Shown piece by piece: positions 10,675-20,413 of a stretch of DNA of 64,000 nt; the stretch's first letter is position 1; every line of letters begins with the position of its first letter. The notes under the pieces are model-generated. The model did no database searches and had not been told where the DNA came from. It saw only the letters and a list, made by a program, of their open reading frames with translations. Both the position numbers and the translations under genes were made by a program. Origin of the DNA: Alligator mississippiensis (taxonomy: Eukaryota; Chordata; Crocodylia; Alligatoridae); assembly GCF_030867095.1 (NCBI RefSeq), contig NC_081828.1, positions 53,111,434-53,175,433 of the forward strand, read 5' to 3'.

Positions 10675-11832
10675 ATGGATGTGGAGGTAGACTTGGAGTC
10701 TGATAATGACACTTGTGACACAGGTGAGGACCATTCAGATGATTCCAGTCAGACATCTGAGAGGGTGGGTCGCAAAGCCAGCCTCCAGCTGGAAGTTGAA
10801 GAGGATTATTCACCACCATCCAGTCCTGACTGCAACCCTGCTGGAACTTCAGGTAGGCAAGAACTTCCTGTAGAACTGCAGTGTGAAGAGGAGGAAACTT
10901 ATGAGACCTATTACCAGAAGCGTAATTCAACCACACCTGGGGTCTTTGTCACCTCCAGCACCAACTTTGACTTGCAATGTGAAGATGAGGACCTGGAACT
11001 CTATTCCTCAGAGCACTCTGAGGAACCTCAGGGTGGACTAAGTGAGGATGATGAAAACATCATTCTTATTGATGCTTTTGATGAGGAGGAACTGGACCCA
11101 ATCTCTGGAGAAGCTTATCGATGCAGGAAGTGTGGTACCTCTTTCCAGGACCTTAGTGAATTACAGGAACACCAGCAGATTCACCCAACAGAGAATTCAT
11201 ACCAATGCCCGATCTGCGGCAAAGAGTTCTTCCGAACTGCAAACTTGCGAATGCACATGCTCATTCATTCTAGTGACAGGCCACACAAGTGTCCAGAGTG
11301 TGACAAAGGCTTTATCCGCACAGCAGATGTCTGGAGGCACCTACGCAATGTACACAAGATTGAGCGTTCAAAAATTTTGGGGAATGGTATGGTTAGGAAC
11401 CCATGTTCTTCAGTGCACAGGAACCAAAGTGGTGGAGATACCTATCAGCAGTGTTCAGCTGATCAACAGCCTGGAGAAGAACAGTCTAAACCTTACATCT
11501 GCCCAACATGTGGCAAAGGTTTCCATAAACCTAATCTGCTGTCCAAACATAAAGTGATCCACCGGCAGGACAAGCCCTATGAATGCCAAGAATGTGGGAA
11601 GTCCTTTGTTCAGCTGCTCAGGTTGAAAAGACACCAAAAAACTCACTCTGGAGAACGCCCTTTCTACTGTGAGGAGTGTGGAGGGACCTTCACACGTCTA
11701 GCTTCTCTACAGCGTCACCAACGAATCCATACTGGAGAAAAACCCTATTCTTGTGCTTACTGTGCTCAAGACTTCACAGAATCAGGCTCTTTGAGGAGAC
11801 ACGAGCGCACGCACAAAGTGAAGACGGTTTAG
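10675..11832 (+). CDS. C2H2 zinc-finger protein, seven fingers (tandem copy 1)
   Basis: This exon encodes 385 residues. The first 147 are acidic and serine-rich, with two blocks that are identical in the paralogue (VFVTSSTNFDLQCEDEDLEL at about 90-109, and GGLSEDDEN). Seven C2H2 fingers follow: residues 148-170, 176-198, 204-227, then a 46-residue spacer, then 274-296, 302-324, 330-352 and 358-380. Finger 3 has four residues between its histidines (HLRNVH). Only the last two linkers are canonical (SGERPF, TGEKPY). No KRAB, SCAN or BTB domain is visible. A nuclear sequence-specific DNA-binding regulator is the family expectation. An in-frame TGA lies 12 bases upstream of the ATG, so translation either starts here or arrives by splicing just after that stop from the exon at 7017-7058. 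I do not recognise the orthologue. Confidence 0.93.
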   Translation: MDVEVDLESDNDTCDTGEDHSDDSSQTSERVGRKASLQLEVEEDYSPPSSPDCNPAGTSGRQELPVELQCEEEETYETYYQKRNSTTPGVFVTSSTNFDLQCEDEDLELYSSEHSEEPQGGLSEDDENIILIDAFDEEELDPISGEAYRCRKCGTSFQDLSELQEHQQIHPTENSYQCPICGKEFFRTANLRMHMLIHSSDRPHKCPECDKGFIRTADVWRHLRNVHKIERSKILGNGMVRNPCSSVHRNQSGGDTYQQCSADQQPGEEQSKPYICPTCGKGFHKPNLLSKHKVIHRQDKPYECQECGKSFVQLLRLKRHQKTHSGERPFYCEECGGTFTRLASLQRHQRIHTGEKPYSCAYCAQDFTESGSLRRHERTHKVKTV

Positions 11833-12680
11833 TGTCTAGAAAATGTTGCACTAGTAGGAATTTTGTTTCTTATCTGACTGAAACTTGTCCATGCTGCTTA
11901 AAAAATGTTCCCACTCCCATGAGAAAAGCCAGTTAAGAGCCTTCTTCTCTAGGTCTGACTGGTATAACCCTAGTAAGGAGACATTTCATAAGTAACTGCA
12001 TGATCTCTGCAAGTAAAGACAGTGCTGAGTGGCTCTGCAGACTTACTTAGCAGTTGACAGAGGAAATATCTTCATTGCCATTTTGTAATAAGCACACACA
12101 AGTCTACTGATATATGTAGAAAGTAAAGACCCTTGAAGGTATATGACAATTTTATAGCTAGTTGAACTTTCCCAGGGGGTGCCTCTAGGAGTGATGCATT
12201 AAATGAAGCCCTTTCACATTCATGGTCTCTGAACTGGTTGGTGTTGCTGTCTGTAATGTGACTGTTCTCTGGCACTGGATTTGGAGATGTGTCATTGTTA
12301 GGCCTTCATAATACAGTCAGAGCTGGCCCATCCATACCTTATCTCTGTGCATTCTCTGTTTTTTTTAGTGAAGTATTTTATTTGGAAAGAAAGCATCACA
12401 GCACTTGTAAAAATGGACAGTTAACATCTACACTGCATACACATACCTGCCGATGGAGATACTGATCCATTGTGTGTTTATACATAACTAGAGTTATATA
12501 TGTATATTGGTAAATGGAGAGAGGGTTGTATGGATGGTTGTGATGGTGCATGTGAATGGTCTGTCTGGATCTGTGCCACTTGTGTCTAGCTGGAGGAGAG
12601 CCTTTACCCTGCCCAGCTACTGCATTACAGTAACAGATATTTGAGAACTTAAAATCAGAAAAAACAGTAATAAAAATAAG
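11833..12680 (+). other. 3' UTR of zinc-finger copy 1
   Basis: Sequence after the stop aligns patchily with the 3' UTR of copy 2 (23279-24290): shared pieces include 'agtataaccctagtaa'-like, 'tggcccatcca' and 'gacagttaaca'. Copy 1 lacks the hAT insertion present in copy 2. A possible AATAAA is at 12669-12674. The polyadenylation site used cannot be decided from sequence alone. Confidence 0.6.
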
Positions 12681-13402
12681 GAAAATACTTGCTGTTGGTT
12701 TCTGCAGTGTGTAGTAGTTTGAATTAATTTTCCTCTATCTCTAGTTCTTACTCCAGAAGAGGCAGTGTGCTAGGTAGCATGCATTTTATCACAAATTCTA
12801 GAACTATTTTTAAAGAGATACTGAGAATTAAGGTATTTTGTGAACTTGCTAACTTGAAAAAAAACCTTTGCTTTGCAGCTTCTGCTCTCCTATAGTGTCT
12901 TGTCTTGAAATTTAAAAAAATATCTTCATAAATAACTTGCTGGTTTCTAGCTCCCTATTTTAATTACCTTTCAAATTCTCATTCACTGTATTCTCTTATG
13001 ACTGCTGCCTGTGCACTTTCCATTTCAGCTCTGCACCTGCTGTTATTGGTGAGAACCTATTTTTTTCAAAGACCTAAGAATGTGTAACTCTCTCCACTAA
13101 ATGGCATCTAATAAAAAAATTAAAAATAGGAATAATCTTCTCATTCAGTTATAATCTCAGGGGGTTACCTATAATAAGAATGAAATTGTCAGAAGTAATT
13201 ACTATAGAAAACTGACTGTCCCTATGCAGTTGGTTCTTTTGATGTAAAAAACTACACAATGTAAAAGCAGGTAGGGATTTGAGTTAATGAAAGAGTATAT
13301 AATCTGTAAAAGTCTATTTCAGCAACACCTCATCTGCCTGTTATTTTCTCTTTTTGCAGCCATGCTCATATAAACTATTCCTGTAGCAGGGTATGTTATG
13401 GA
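12681..13402. other. Intergenic, nothing recognised
   Basis: AT-rich sequence downstream of copy 1. Another AATAAA occurs at 13110-13115, which could serve as a distal polyadenylation signal. No coding or transposon signature seen. Confidence 0.35.
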
Positions 13403-13625
13403 CAGGGATCCTGTTTTTTTCTGATTTAAAAAAAATCCCCAATTTTCAGTTTAAAAAGTAAGCCCAAATCCATATTTTTCTATGATTAAAATGAAACATC
13501 GCTATATATATCTATATATTAGTGGTGTTTCATTTAAATCATGGGAAAATGTGGATTTGGGCTTACTTTTTTAAAAAAACCCAAAATTGGGGATTTTTTT
13601 AAATCGGAGAAAACCAGGATCCCTG
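13403..13625. mobile_element. Fully palindromic hAT MITE
   Basis: The element starts cagggatcctg and ends caggatccctg, and the two halves are inverted repeats over nearly their whole length (for example 'aagcccaaatccatatttt' against 'atgtggatttgggctt'), meeting in an AT-rich centre near 13510. Flanks gttatgga (13395-13402) and gttatgaa (13626-13633) are an 8-bp target duplication with one difference. A transcript through it would form a long hairpin. Confidence 0.9.
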
Positions 13626-13633
13626 GTTATGAA

Positions 13634-14285
13634 GATTGTTGGAACATGACAATAAAGTCCCTGCTCAGTTTTAAATTTGCTTTAATTTGTTTGTCAGTAT
13701 CCTAATTTCAAAGAGTTGCCTGCCATCTTAGCCCTGTGTGAACTTTTTCTTTCCCATTAGAGATGTGATAATTTCATGGGTAAATTAAGTGTCTTGTATT
13801 TTCCACTCCTAATGCTCCTCTCTTCTTCTTCATATTCCTACCCTCTGCCATCCACCTGGTCAGCATGTCATCCAGCTCGTGGGGCTCCCCAAGAGTATTG
13901 AAATTAGGCAGCCAGGGAGCAGTGGCAGTGTTCATTGCCAGTCTCCTGCTGCCAAATTTCTGGGCCCATGGAGAACCCCAAGGGCATGGGATAACATGGT
14001 GTTGCACACCAGATTGTACCAGTGTGTAGCCAGATTTAGGTGCATGGCCAGAAAGTAGGATTCAGGCTGCTGGGGCAAAAGGTTGGGTGCTACAAGTGCA
14101 AACCATGCCGGTATCTAGCAGAGAAAACATTTGCTACTGTCCTCTTTACTTTATCTCTGTCCTTTGCTGTATTTACTCTTTTCCCCAGGTTAACATGTAT
14201 ATACTGATTTAATGGCAATATGCAGGGATGTTTATTTTTAAAATTGAAAACTAATTTTTTAATTGAAGACATTTAATTTTTTTTT
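13634..14285. other. Intergenic, nothing recognised
   Basis: No coding, repeat or RNA feature that I can support. The segment around 13820-14090 is more GC-rich and may be an old repeat without recognisable ends. Confidence 0.35.
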
Positions 14286-15004
14286 AATTGAAGATGGTTC
14301 CTTATGTGCAAATCAAGGGAAGTGACTCTTCTGCTCTATTCAGCACTGGTGAGGCCTTACCTGGAGTACTGTGTCCAGTTTTGGGCCCCACACAAGAAGG
14401 TTGTAGACAGTTTAGAAAGATCCCTGTGGAGAGTGCCAAAAACGATTAGAGGCCTGGGAATCATGACTTGCAAGGAAATGCTGAAAGAACTAAGGCTATT
14501 TAGTCTGGAAAAGAGAAGCTTGATGGGGCGAGGGGGAGGGTTTGGTAATACTGTTTAAATAGCTGAAAGGCAATTGGAGAGGATGGAAACAGACTATTCT
14601 CTGGGGCCATAGAGGACAGAACTAGGAGCAATGAACTCAAGCTGCAGCAGAGGAAATTTAAGTTAGAGATGAGGAGGAGCTTACTATAAGGGTGGTCAAG
14701 CATCGGAAGAGGTTACCTAGAGAAGTTGTCTGAGTAGATGTGGTATCTTTTATTAGACCAACACAGTCTAATAAAAGATATCACATCTACTCAAAGAACC
14801 TTGCCTGCCTATGTCCTTAGACCAACACAGCTACAACCAGAAACCTAGAGAAGTTGTGGAATCTTCATTCTTGGAAATTTTCAAGAGCAGCTTGGACAGA
14901 TACTTGGCTTGGATGGTTTAATGAGGGACAGTCCTGCCTTGAACAGGGGCTTGACTAGATGACCTTATGGAGTCCCTTTCAGCCCTGCTTTCCTATGATT
15001 GTAT
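14286..15004 (+). mobile_element. CR1 LINE 3' fragment, interrupted by a later retroposon
   Basis: The first part encodes the C-terminal region of the CR1 reverse transcriptase: a frame reads [20 protein letters not shown] and continues into [14 protein letters not shown], matching the better-preserved copy at 56936-57937. It then runs through the CR1 3' non-coding end (gagatgaggaggagcttact, then 'gaggttacctagagaagttgt') and resumes after a 113-bp insertion at 14730-14842, finishing in 'cttgactagatgacctta' and 'ttcctatgattgtatg'. The copy is 5'-truncated. Confidence 0.88.
14730..14842 (+). mobile_element. Short retroposon with 5' inversion and 15-bp target duplication
   Basis: The insertion is bounded by an exact 15-bp direct repeat, acctagagaagttgt (14715-14729 and 14843-14857), made from the host CR1. 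Its first 26 or so bases after 'ctga' are the inverse complement of the following segment (one mismatch, nine-base loop), giving a hairpin. The remainder reads 'aagaaccttgcctgcctatg' and ends 'agaccaacacagctacaacc'. Related sequence occurs at 61290-61455. The family is not certain; a Penelope-like or LINE-mobilised short retroposon fits. The inversion is what twin priming during target-primed insertion produces. Confidence 0.75.
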
Positions 15005-16468
15005 GTGCAAATTTGTGTGATGTGACCCTAATGGAACGTTACTGCAGATTTTAATACGTGCCTTTTTTAATGCTTTTGCATGCCATGGGGAATTCTTAGC
15101 GCTTTGTTTTGCTGATGATAAAATTGAAATATGAATAGTTAGAGTCCTAGAAACTACTGCCACCCAACACTTAACACCCCTAGAGACTAGAAAGAGGAGG
15201 CCATGTGAAATCATTGATGTAACTGCTTAAATATTTTCCTGATCATGTCTTTGGCATACACCTAACTGAAAATAAGCATTTGTATCAAATGGCATTCTAT
15301 ACCTCAATTTGTGAAGAAAAGAGAGGTAGTACCTATTTCCTTCAGTTTCTAGAGTAATCTTTTAATGAAAAAGTAGGAGGTAGGGCTAAATAAAGGTATC
15401 ATAAGCATAAGATTTCTGGCCCAGAATTTTACAACACATAGTTTAGATTTTTTAGCATAACACCTAATATCTACTACGCAAAGCCTTAAGAGTGGGAGAC
15501 TCCATGATCAAAATGTTAAATGTTATATTCCTCTTCAAACTTACTGATACAGTTCTCATTTTGCAAAACCGGAAAAAAGTCATGTAAGGACTGGTGTTTG
15601 CAGTTGGTGACAGGTGAGGAAAAGAGCCCTTAGACTAGAGGATAAAGGAAGATCAAGAAGACTACAAGGCTACTAGCAGTGTTAGATTTGTCGTGGGCTA
15701 AATCCTTAAAAAGGTTCATGGGATAAGAAGGGCTAACAGCTTATCCCTGAACATCACAACGTGAATCTGAATGATTATTTTAAGATTGCATCATTAAATC
15801 TGGCTGACAAGTGGCAGGGCATTCAGCTACTTGCTAAATCCTGATTCAAAGGGTGATGTGTGTACATCTCAATCCCGGGATATCTCTGTTGAGAAAAAAG
15901 CAATGTCTGTTCCTAGCCCAAGACACCCCTTATGTGTAAAGCTGGGAATAACCAAGTTAGAAAACAAGGAGTATTTCTCCTAGGAGAGAGATGTATTTGA
16001 ACTAAATGCCCTCACTGAGTTTCTAAAATAGTGGCCATGATATATTTAAGCACTGCACTGTTTTTTCCCCCCCTCAGAAATAGCAAATCCTACAGCCTGT
16101 AACCAAAACTACATCCACCACCCTGGTCTCCAATCCTATTTCATGTTTCTCTTTTCTCTCTCTCTCGCTTCCAGTTACTGCCAGGTTCCAGCTACCTTCA
16201 CTTCTGCTGCTGGCCCTACATGGGGTGAAAAACCAAATCCATTACGTTTGTGGAAATGGCAAATCGTTTTTCTGTGTAATATAAAAAAATACTTTAATTC
16301 AGTTTGGACTATGCCTGAGCTTTTAGCTACTGTGGCATTTTGAAACAGATTTACCAAAGCAAGACTTTTAAAAATGCATAAAGATTAAGCAAAGACCTTT
16401 TATTTTTTGGCATGTACATGCATGGCAATGCATTATTCACATTGTTCCCCTTTTACTCTTGCACTAGC
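15005..16468. other. Intergenic, nothing recognised
   Basis: No feature I can support. Low-complexity patches only (for example the 'ctctctctcgctt' stretch near 16155). Confidence 0.35.
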
Positions 16469-16469
16469 C

Positions 16470-16636
16470 CTTTAGGTGGTGGAATCTCCATCTCCGTCCT
16501 TGGAGGTTTTTAAGGCCCAGCTTGACAAAGCCCTGGCTGGGATGATCTAGTTGGGGTTGGTCCTGCTTTGAGCAGGGGGTTGGACTAGGTGACCTCCTGA
16601 GGTCCCTTCAAACCGTCATTTTTATGACTCTATAGG
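16470..16636 (+). mobile_element. CR1 LINE 3' end fragment
   Basis: Terminal CR1 sequence on the plus strand: 'ggtggtggaatctccatctc', 'ggaggtttttaaggcccagc', 'gggttggactaggtgacctc', 'ctgaggtcccttcaaacc', then a degraded tail 'atgactctatag'. Strongly 5'-truncated and non-coding. Confidence 0.85.
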
Positions 16637-17016
16637 TGCTGCTCTGACAAATATCATGGCTGCATATCTTGAAGTTTTGTCCATTGTCTTAAAACAACTC
16701 TTCATGTATTCTGGTGACTTAATTTGTGGTAACTTCCTCCTAAGTAAGGACAGTCTGTGAGATGCGTGCAGCATTATTACTCAGTCCTGTGCTGCCCTCA
16801 GGTCTCACCCCACAATTCCCAGGATTAACATGAGTCCGATATGCAGAGGAACTAAAATGGAAAATGTTGTACTCTGCAGGCTCATCCCATCCTGGGAAGA
16901 GAATGTGGGAACTGTATCCAGAACAAGAACTTAAGAAAGTTGTCATTTTTGCCAGGCAGTAAGACATTCGTTCATTAAGAAATGTTGTCTTTTTTACCAG
17001 GCAGACCAGAATCAGA

Positions 17017-17396
17017 GAGAAGGAGGGTTGGAAGGGACCTTAGGAGGTCATCTAGTCCAGCATTTCTCAACCCACAGGTCACGACCCAAAAGTGGGTTTC
17101 AGGAATATATAAAAGGGTTGCAAACAAACTTTAAAAATGGATCAACAAAGTTTAAAAGCGGATTCTCCTTTACAGGAGAAGTGTGGGAAGCTGTGGCTTT
17201 TCCCTTGAAGGCTGGCAGAGCTCCTGCCTGAGGGGCTGCTTGGCCCCCCCGCCCCACATCCTGGGGACAGCAGGTCAGGAGTGCGGGGCGCTGGGTTGGG
17301 ACGGGCCGCTGACGTTTACAAATGGGTCCTGGTACAAAAAAGGTCAAGAACCGCTGCTCAAAGCCGGACCCTGCCCAACTAGGTCATCCCAGCCTA
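17017..17396 (-). mobile_element. CR1 LINE 3' end fragment (minus), split by a hAT insertion
   Basis: The left piece (17017-17057) reads 'gggttggaagggaccttagg' and 'aggtcatctagtc', the inverse of the CR1 3' end. The right piece (17357-17396) continues it with 'ctcaaagccggaccctgccc' and 'aactaggtcatcccagcc'. The two join seamlessly in the usual CR1 order once the hAT element at 17058-17356 is set aside. The CR1 was therefore there first. Confidence 0.82.
17058..17356 (+). mobile_element. Non-autonomous hAT element inside a CR1
   Basis: Termini cagcatttctcaaccc and ggtcaagaaccgctg are imperfect inverted repeats. It includes 'cccaaaagtgggtttcag', 'tttaaaaatggatcaacaaa' and a GC-rich centre. An inverted relative lies at 20128-20413. 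No clean 8-bp duplication survives. Confidence 0.78.
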
Positions 17397-17839
17397 CGCG
17401 ATCTCTCCCCACACCCCGACGCTACCGACCTCGCAACGCCGGTAAGTCCCGCTAATAAGCTGGGCAGAGAGCCCTCCCGAGGGCCCTCCCCGGGGGAGAG
17501 GAGCTGCCCGGGCCGCGCCGCCGCAGCAGAGAAAGGCCCAGGCCCGGCTGCAGCGGGAGCAGAAGGCGCAGCGCTGCCGGAGGCCGTCGAGGCTCAGGGA
17601 CTCGGCTCGGCTCGGCTCGGCCCGGCCCGGCCCGGCCCGGAGCGCCTCGAGCCCAGCTATGTCGTCCCCCGCCCTGCAGAGCGCTGCAGCTCCGGGCGGA
17701 AGCAGCCCCGGGCCGGCTTCAACGCGGCCAATGCGCCTGCGCCGCCTCTCGGCGCCTGCGCCCTGATGCTGGGAGGTGGTGGCCCCTCCCGTCCCCACCC
17801 CTGCCGGCGGCTGGTGCGAGGCGCCCGGCTTGTCCCGGC

Positions 17840-17900
17840 ATGAGGGGGCCGACCCGCCGCCTGCGCCGGGCCCCGCTGGAGCTGCGGGCGGCAGCGCACG
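17840..17900 (+). CDS. Candidate first exon of zinc-finger copy 2
   Basis: An ATG at 17840 opens 20 arginine-rich codons (starting MRGPTRRLRRAPLEL) plus one base, ending at a good donor gtgagc at 17901. Spliced to the exon at 18149, which has a strong acceptor, the frame stays open: the junction codon is G|GC and the next residues read LEMQGSHQEME. It could equally be 5' untranslated, with initiation at the ATG in the next exon. Confidence 0.4.
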
Positions 17901-18148
17901 GTGAGCGCCTGCAGCCTGCGTCACCCCCCTCCCCACGGGAGCGGGATGCATGGGGCCTGAAGGGCGGGGCTTCCCTGTCGGGTGGGGGCGGGGCGTAGGA
18001 GGGGCTGGTTTTGGGGGCGGGGCGTGGGGGGCTGATCATGGGGGCGGGGGTGTGTGTGGGGAGCCGATCCAGAGAGTGGGGTGTGGGGGGGGGCTGATCG
18101 TGGGCCAGGGTCCACCCAGCCCTCTACTCTGCCCCCTTCATCCCGCAG

Positions 18149-18212
18149 GCCTGGAGATGCAGGGTTCCCACCAGGAGATGGAGCGACCAGCGCTGCCAGG
18201 CCACGGCCAAGG
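18149..18212 (+). CDS. Candidate 5' coding exon of zinc-finger copy 2
   Basis: A pyrimidine-rich acceptor (gcccccttcatcccgcag) precedes it and a donor gtgaga follows at 18213. The exon contains an ATG opening MQGSHQEMERPALPGHGQ and leaves two bases (GG). If the downstream exon is accepted after 'catcacag' it starts with G then ATG GAT GTG, so the join is in frame: ...GHGQG-MDVEAD. Parts of it align with 7017-7058 in copy 1. Transcript evidence is needed to confirm it. Confidence 0.5.
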
Positions 18213-18260
18213 GTGAGAACCTCACGAATCCTGTACGGCGCCAGTCGGAGGCTGAGGGAG

Positions 18261-20127
18261 GTTGTTGGCGGCGGTCGCCCGAGGCAGGGCTGCATGTGGC
18301 AGGCAGTACTCGGCTCCTCACCCTGCAGATGGTTGGCCTGAGAGTGATGTGGGTGGCAGCAGGTGTTATCATGTGCTCACGCTCAGTCCAAGTTGTCGCA
18401 CGGTCCTGCCAGCTATGATGTAGAGGGACTGGAGCCATCTGCAGTCAGCCAACAGCTCTTTTGTGGGCCAAGCCCCGGCATCGCACCAGAGCCTTGAGTT
18501 AACTGCATTGTAATACTGGGCAGTGGCTCTTAATCCCAGCACCTGCACCATACTGTAGCCCGTGAGAACTGTTTTTTATCCCTTTGGAGCAGTCCCACGA
18601 TAGCTGAATGTGTGCAACTTAAAACCGAAGCTCTGTCTTTGCTACGCATCCTTTACTGCTCGAATGTGCAGGTGCTGGTGCTTCAAGTGCAGTTAACACG
18701 TCGTAAGTGTAACATATGTCAGGGCACTCCGATTAACGTGATCAGAGAAGCATAAGCAATCATAGGTGCCAGCCATTGCTTTGATAGACAAAAGCTTGTG
18801 CCTTTCTGAATGTGTTCGTCTCTAAAGTTCTACCATAAGCAGAACCCTCAGCGACTGTGCCCTGAAAAACCGCACCTAATGCCTGCAGCAGGGAACAAGC
18901 CATGTGCATCATTGGGTCGGGCAGGTTCAGGGCAAGTTCCTACAAACTGAAACAGTTTACTGCTTCGGAATATGTCCTGTGAGGTGTTTGGCTGTGTAGG
19001 AGGAGGTAAGACAATAGCTTGAAGAGGGGAATGAGGAAATGGAAAGACCATAGAAAGGAGGGAAAGAAGTATATGTAGGGAAGCATAAGTATTCAACTGA
19101 AGGGATAATTGACAGGACATGCACATAATGAGGGTTTATGAAAACAAAACTAGATTTATCTCCGTATGTAAGGGCAGTTTGTGAAGTTCTGTATTGATTA
19201 TACGTGGTTCCAAAACCATATCCATGGATGAGGATATATCGTCTCTTGGTACCTGGAAGTAATGTTTCCATAAATCAAGTTATTGTAGAACTTCATCTGT
19301 CACCAGCCAACTTTAAATGGCCCAGGTACTTGAAATTCCCAGTTTTGGAAGCAATATAGCCACAAGAGTGTGGTGCTGGGACCAGTTTGATGAGCACTGT
19401 TTCCTAGTTCATGGTTGTCTGGCTGGCAGACCGTGTCTCCTGAAGGGTTTGCATGCAACCTGTGGGCTTCCAGCTGCCACTTCCCTACCATCAGTTGCTC
19501 CTGCCCCAGTGGGTAGGAGTAAGCTAGAGTGCCTGAGCTGCTGGCAGCAAAGGGAGCCAGGCTGCCCACGGTGTAGGTGGGTAGTACGTGAAGCCAGGAG
19601 AGCAGGTGTGGGTGGGTTCTGTGCACATGGCATGTATGGGGAAGTGGGGGGTCAAGGAAGGTGCCTGTGTGGCACTCATAGCTGGGGGTAGATCCAGGCT
19701 GCTTGTGCTATGTATTCAGCATGGAAGGGGTACTGGGCTGCCTGACTTCCCCCCACTTCCAGCTGTGCACACTGTGCATGCAGACCACTCTCCTCAGGTG
19801 CTATGTGGGTAGGGCCAGGCTGCCTGTGCTGCATGGGTATGGGGGAGCTGTGCAAGCAGCCCTTTGCAAGAAGGGTCGGGCAGAGCACTCTTCAGATTGC
19901 ATGCTGGAAGGGAACTGCAGAGCACCCACCCACCTGCGTAGGTCTGTGGCCTGTGTATAGTGTAGCTTCTACGTCTGTAGTCTCCAGTTCCCCAAAATTT
20001 AGACAGCCCTGACCTAGATAGTCAGGGCACAGTACTGCACTGCTGTCACTATACTGCTTCTGTTTCTAGGGTTGGCTCTGGTGTCTTCACAGCACTGCCT
20101 TATGCCATGCAGACATATCTTGGGTGA
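18261..20127. other. First intron of copy 2, no gene seen
   Basis: Mixed sequence. The part from about 19540 to 19990 has repeated 'ccaggctgcctgtgctg' and 'gcatgggtatgg' motifs and resembles the interior of a GC-rich interspersed repeat, but I could not fix its ends. Confidence 0.35.
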
Positions 20128-20413
20128 GACCAGCACTCATTTGTAAACATCAATGGCCAGTCCTGACCCAGTGTCCCTCACTCCCAACCCACTGCCCCCT
20201 AGGCCCCAGCCCCTCAGTGTTTGGGGCAGAGGAGGCCCCAAGCAGCCCCTTGCAGACCAGAACTCTGACAGCTTGCAAGAGAAAAGCTGCAGTCTCCCAC
20301 ATTTTTCTCCATTTTTAAAGTCTGTTGATCCATTTTTTTTAATTTGTTCGTGACACTTTCATATATTCTTGCAACCCACTTTTGGGTCACAACCTATGGG
20401 TTGAGAAACGCTG
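20128..20413 (-). mobile_element. Non-autonomous hAT element, inverted relative of 17058-17356
   Basis: Read in reverse complement, it matches the hAT copy at 17058-17356 over most of its length ('atttgtaaac', 'ccaagcagcccct', 'gttgatccattttt', 'cccacttttgggtc', ending ggttgagaaacgctg). It lacks the outermost part of the left terminus. The two copies flank the CpG island and first intron of copy 2 in opposite orientation. Confidence 0.75.

Larger units (their letters stand above)
17440..18260 (+). promoter_or_regulatory. CpG island, candidate promoter of zinc-finger copy 2
   Basis: Dense CpG and GC content with GC-box motifs (gggggcggggcgt at about 17983 and 18014, gggcggggc near 17961). At 17601-17640 it holds eight pentamers, four ctcgg then four cccgg. 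It contains candidate exons at 17840-17900 and 18149-18212 and lies 4 kb upstream of the copy 2 coding exon. Its 3' part aligns with the island of copy 1, so the duplication included the promoter. Confidence 0.78.

Noticed and set aside
11042-11557. 171-codon plus-strand open frame inside copy 1
   Set aside because: Alternate frame of the zinc-finger coding exon, without zinc-ligand spacing of its own.
17601-17640. Pentamer array ctcgg/cccgg considered as a functional repeat expansion
   Set aside because: Only eight units, in a CpG island where such patches are common. Noted but no evidence of function.
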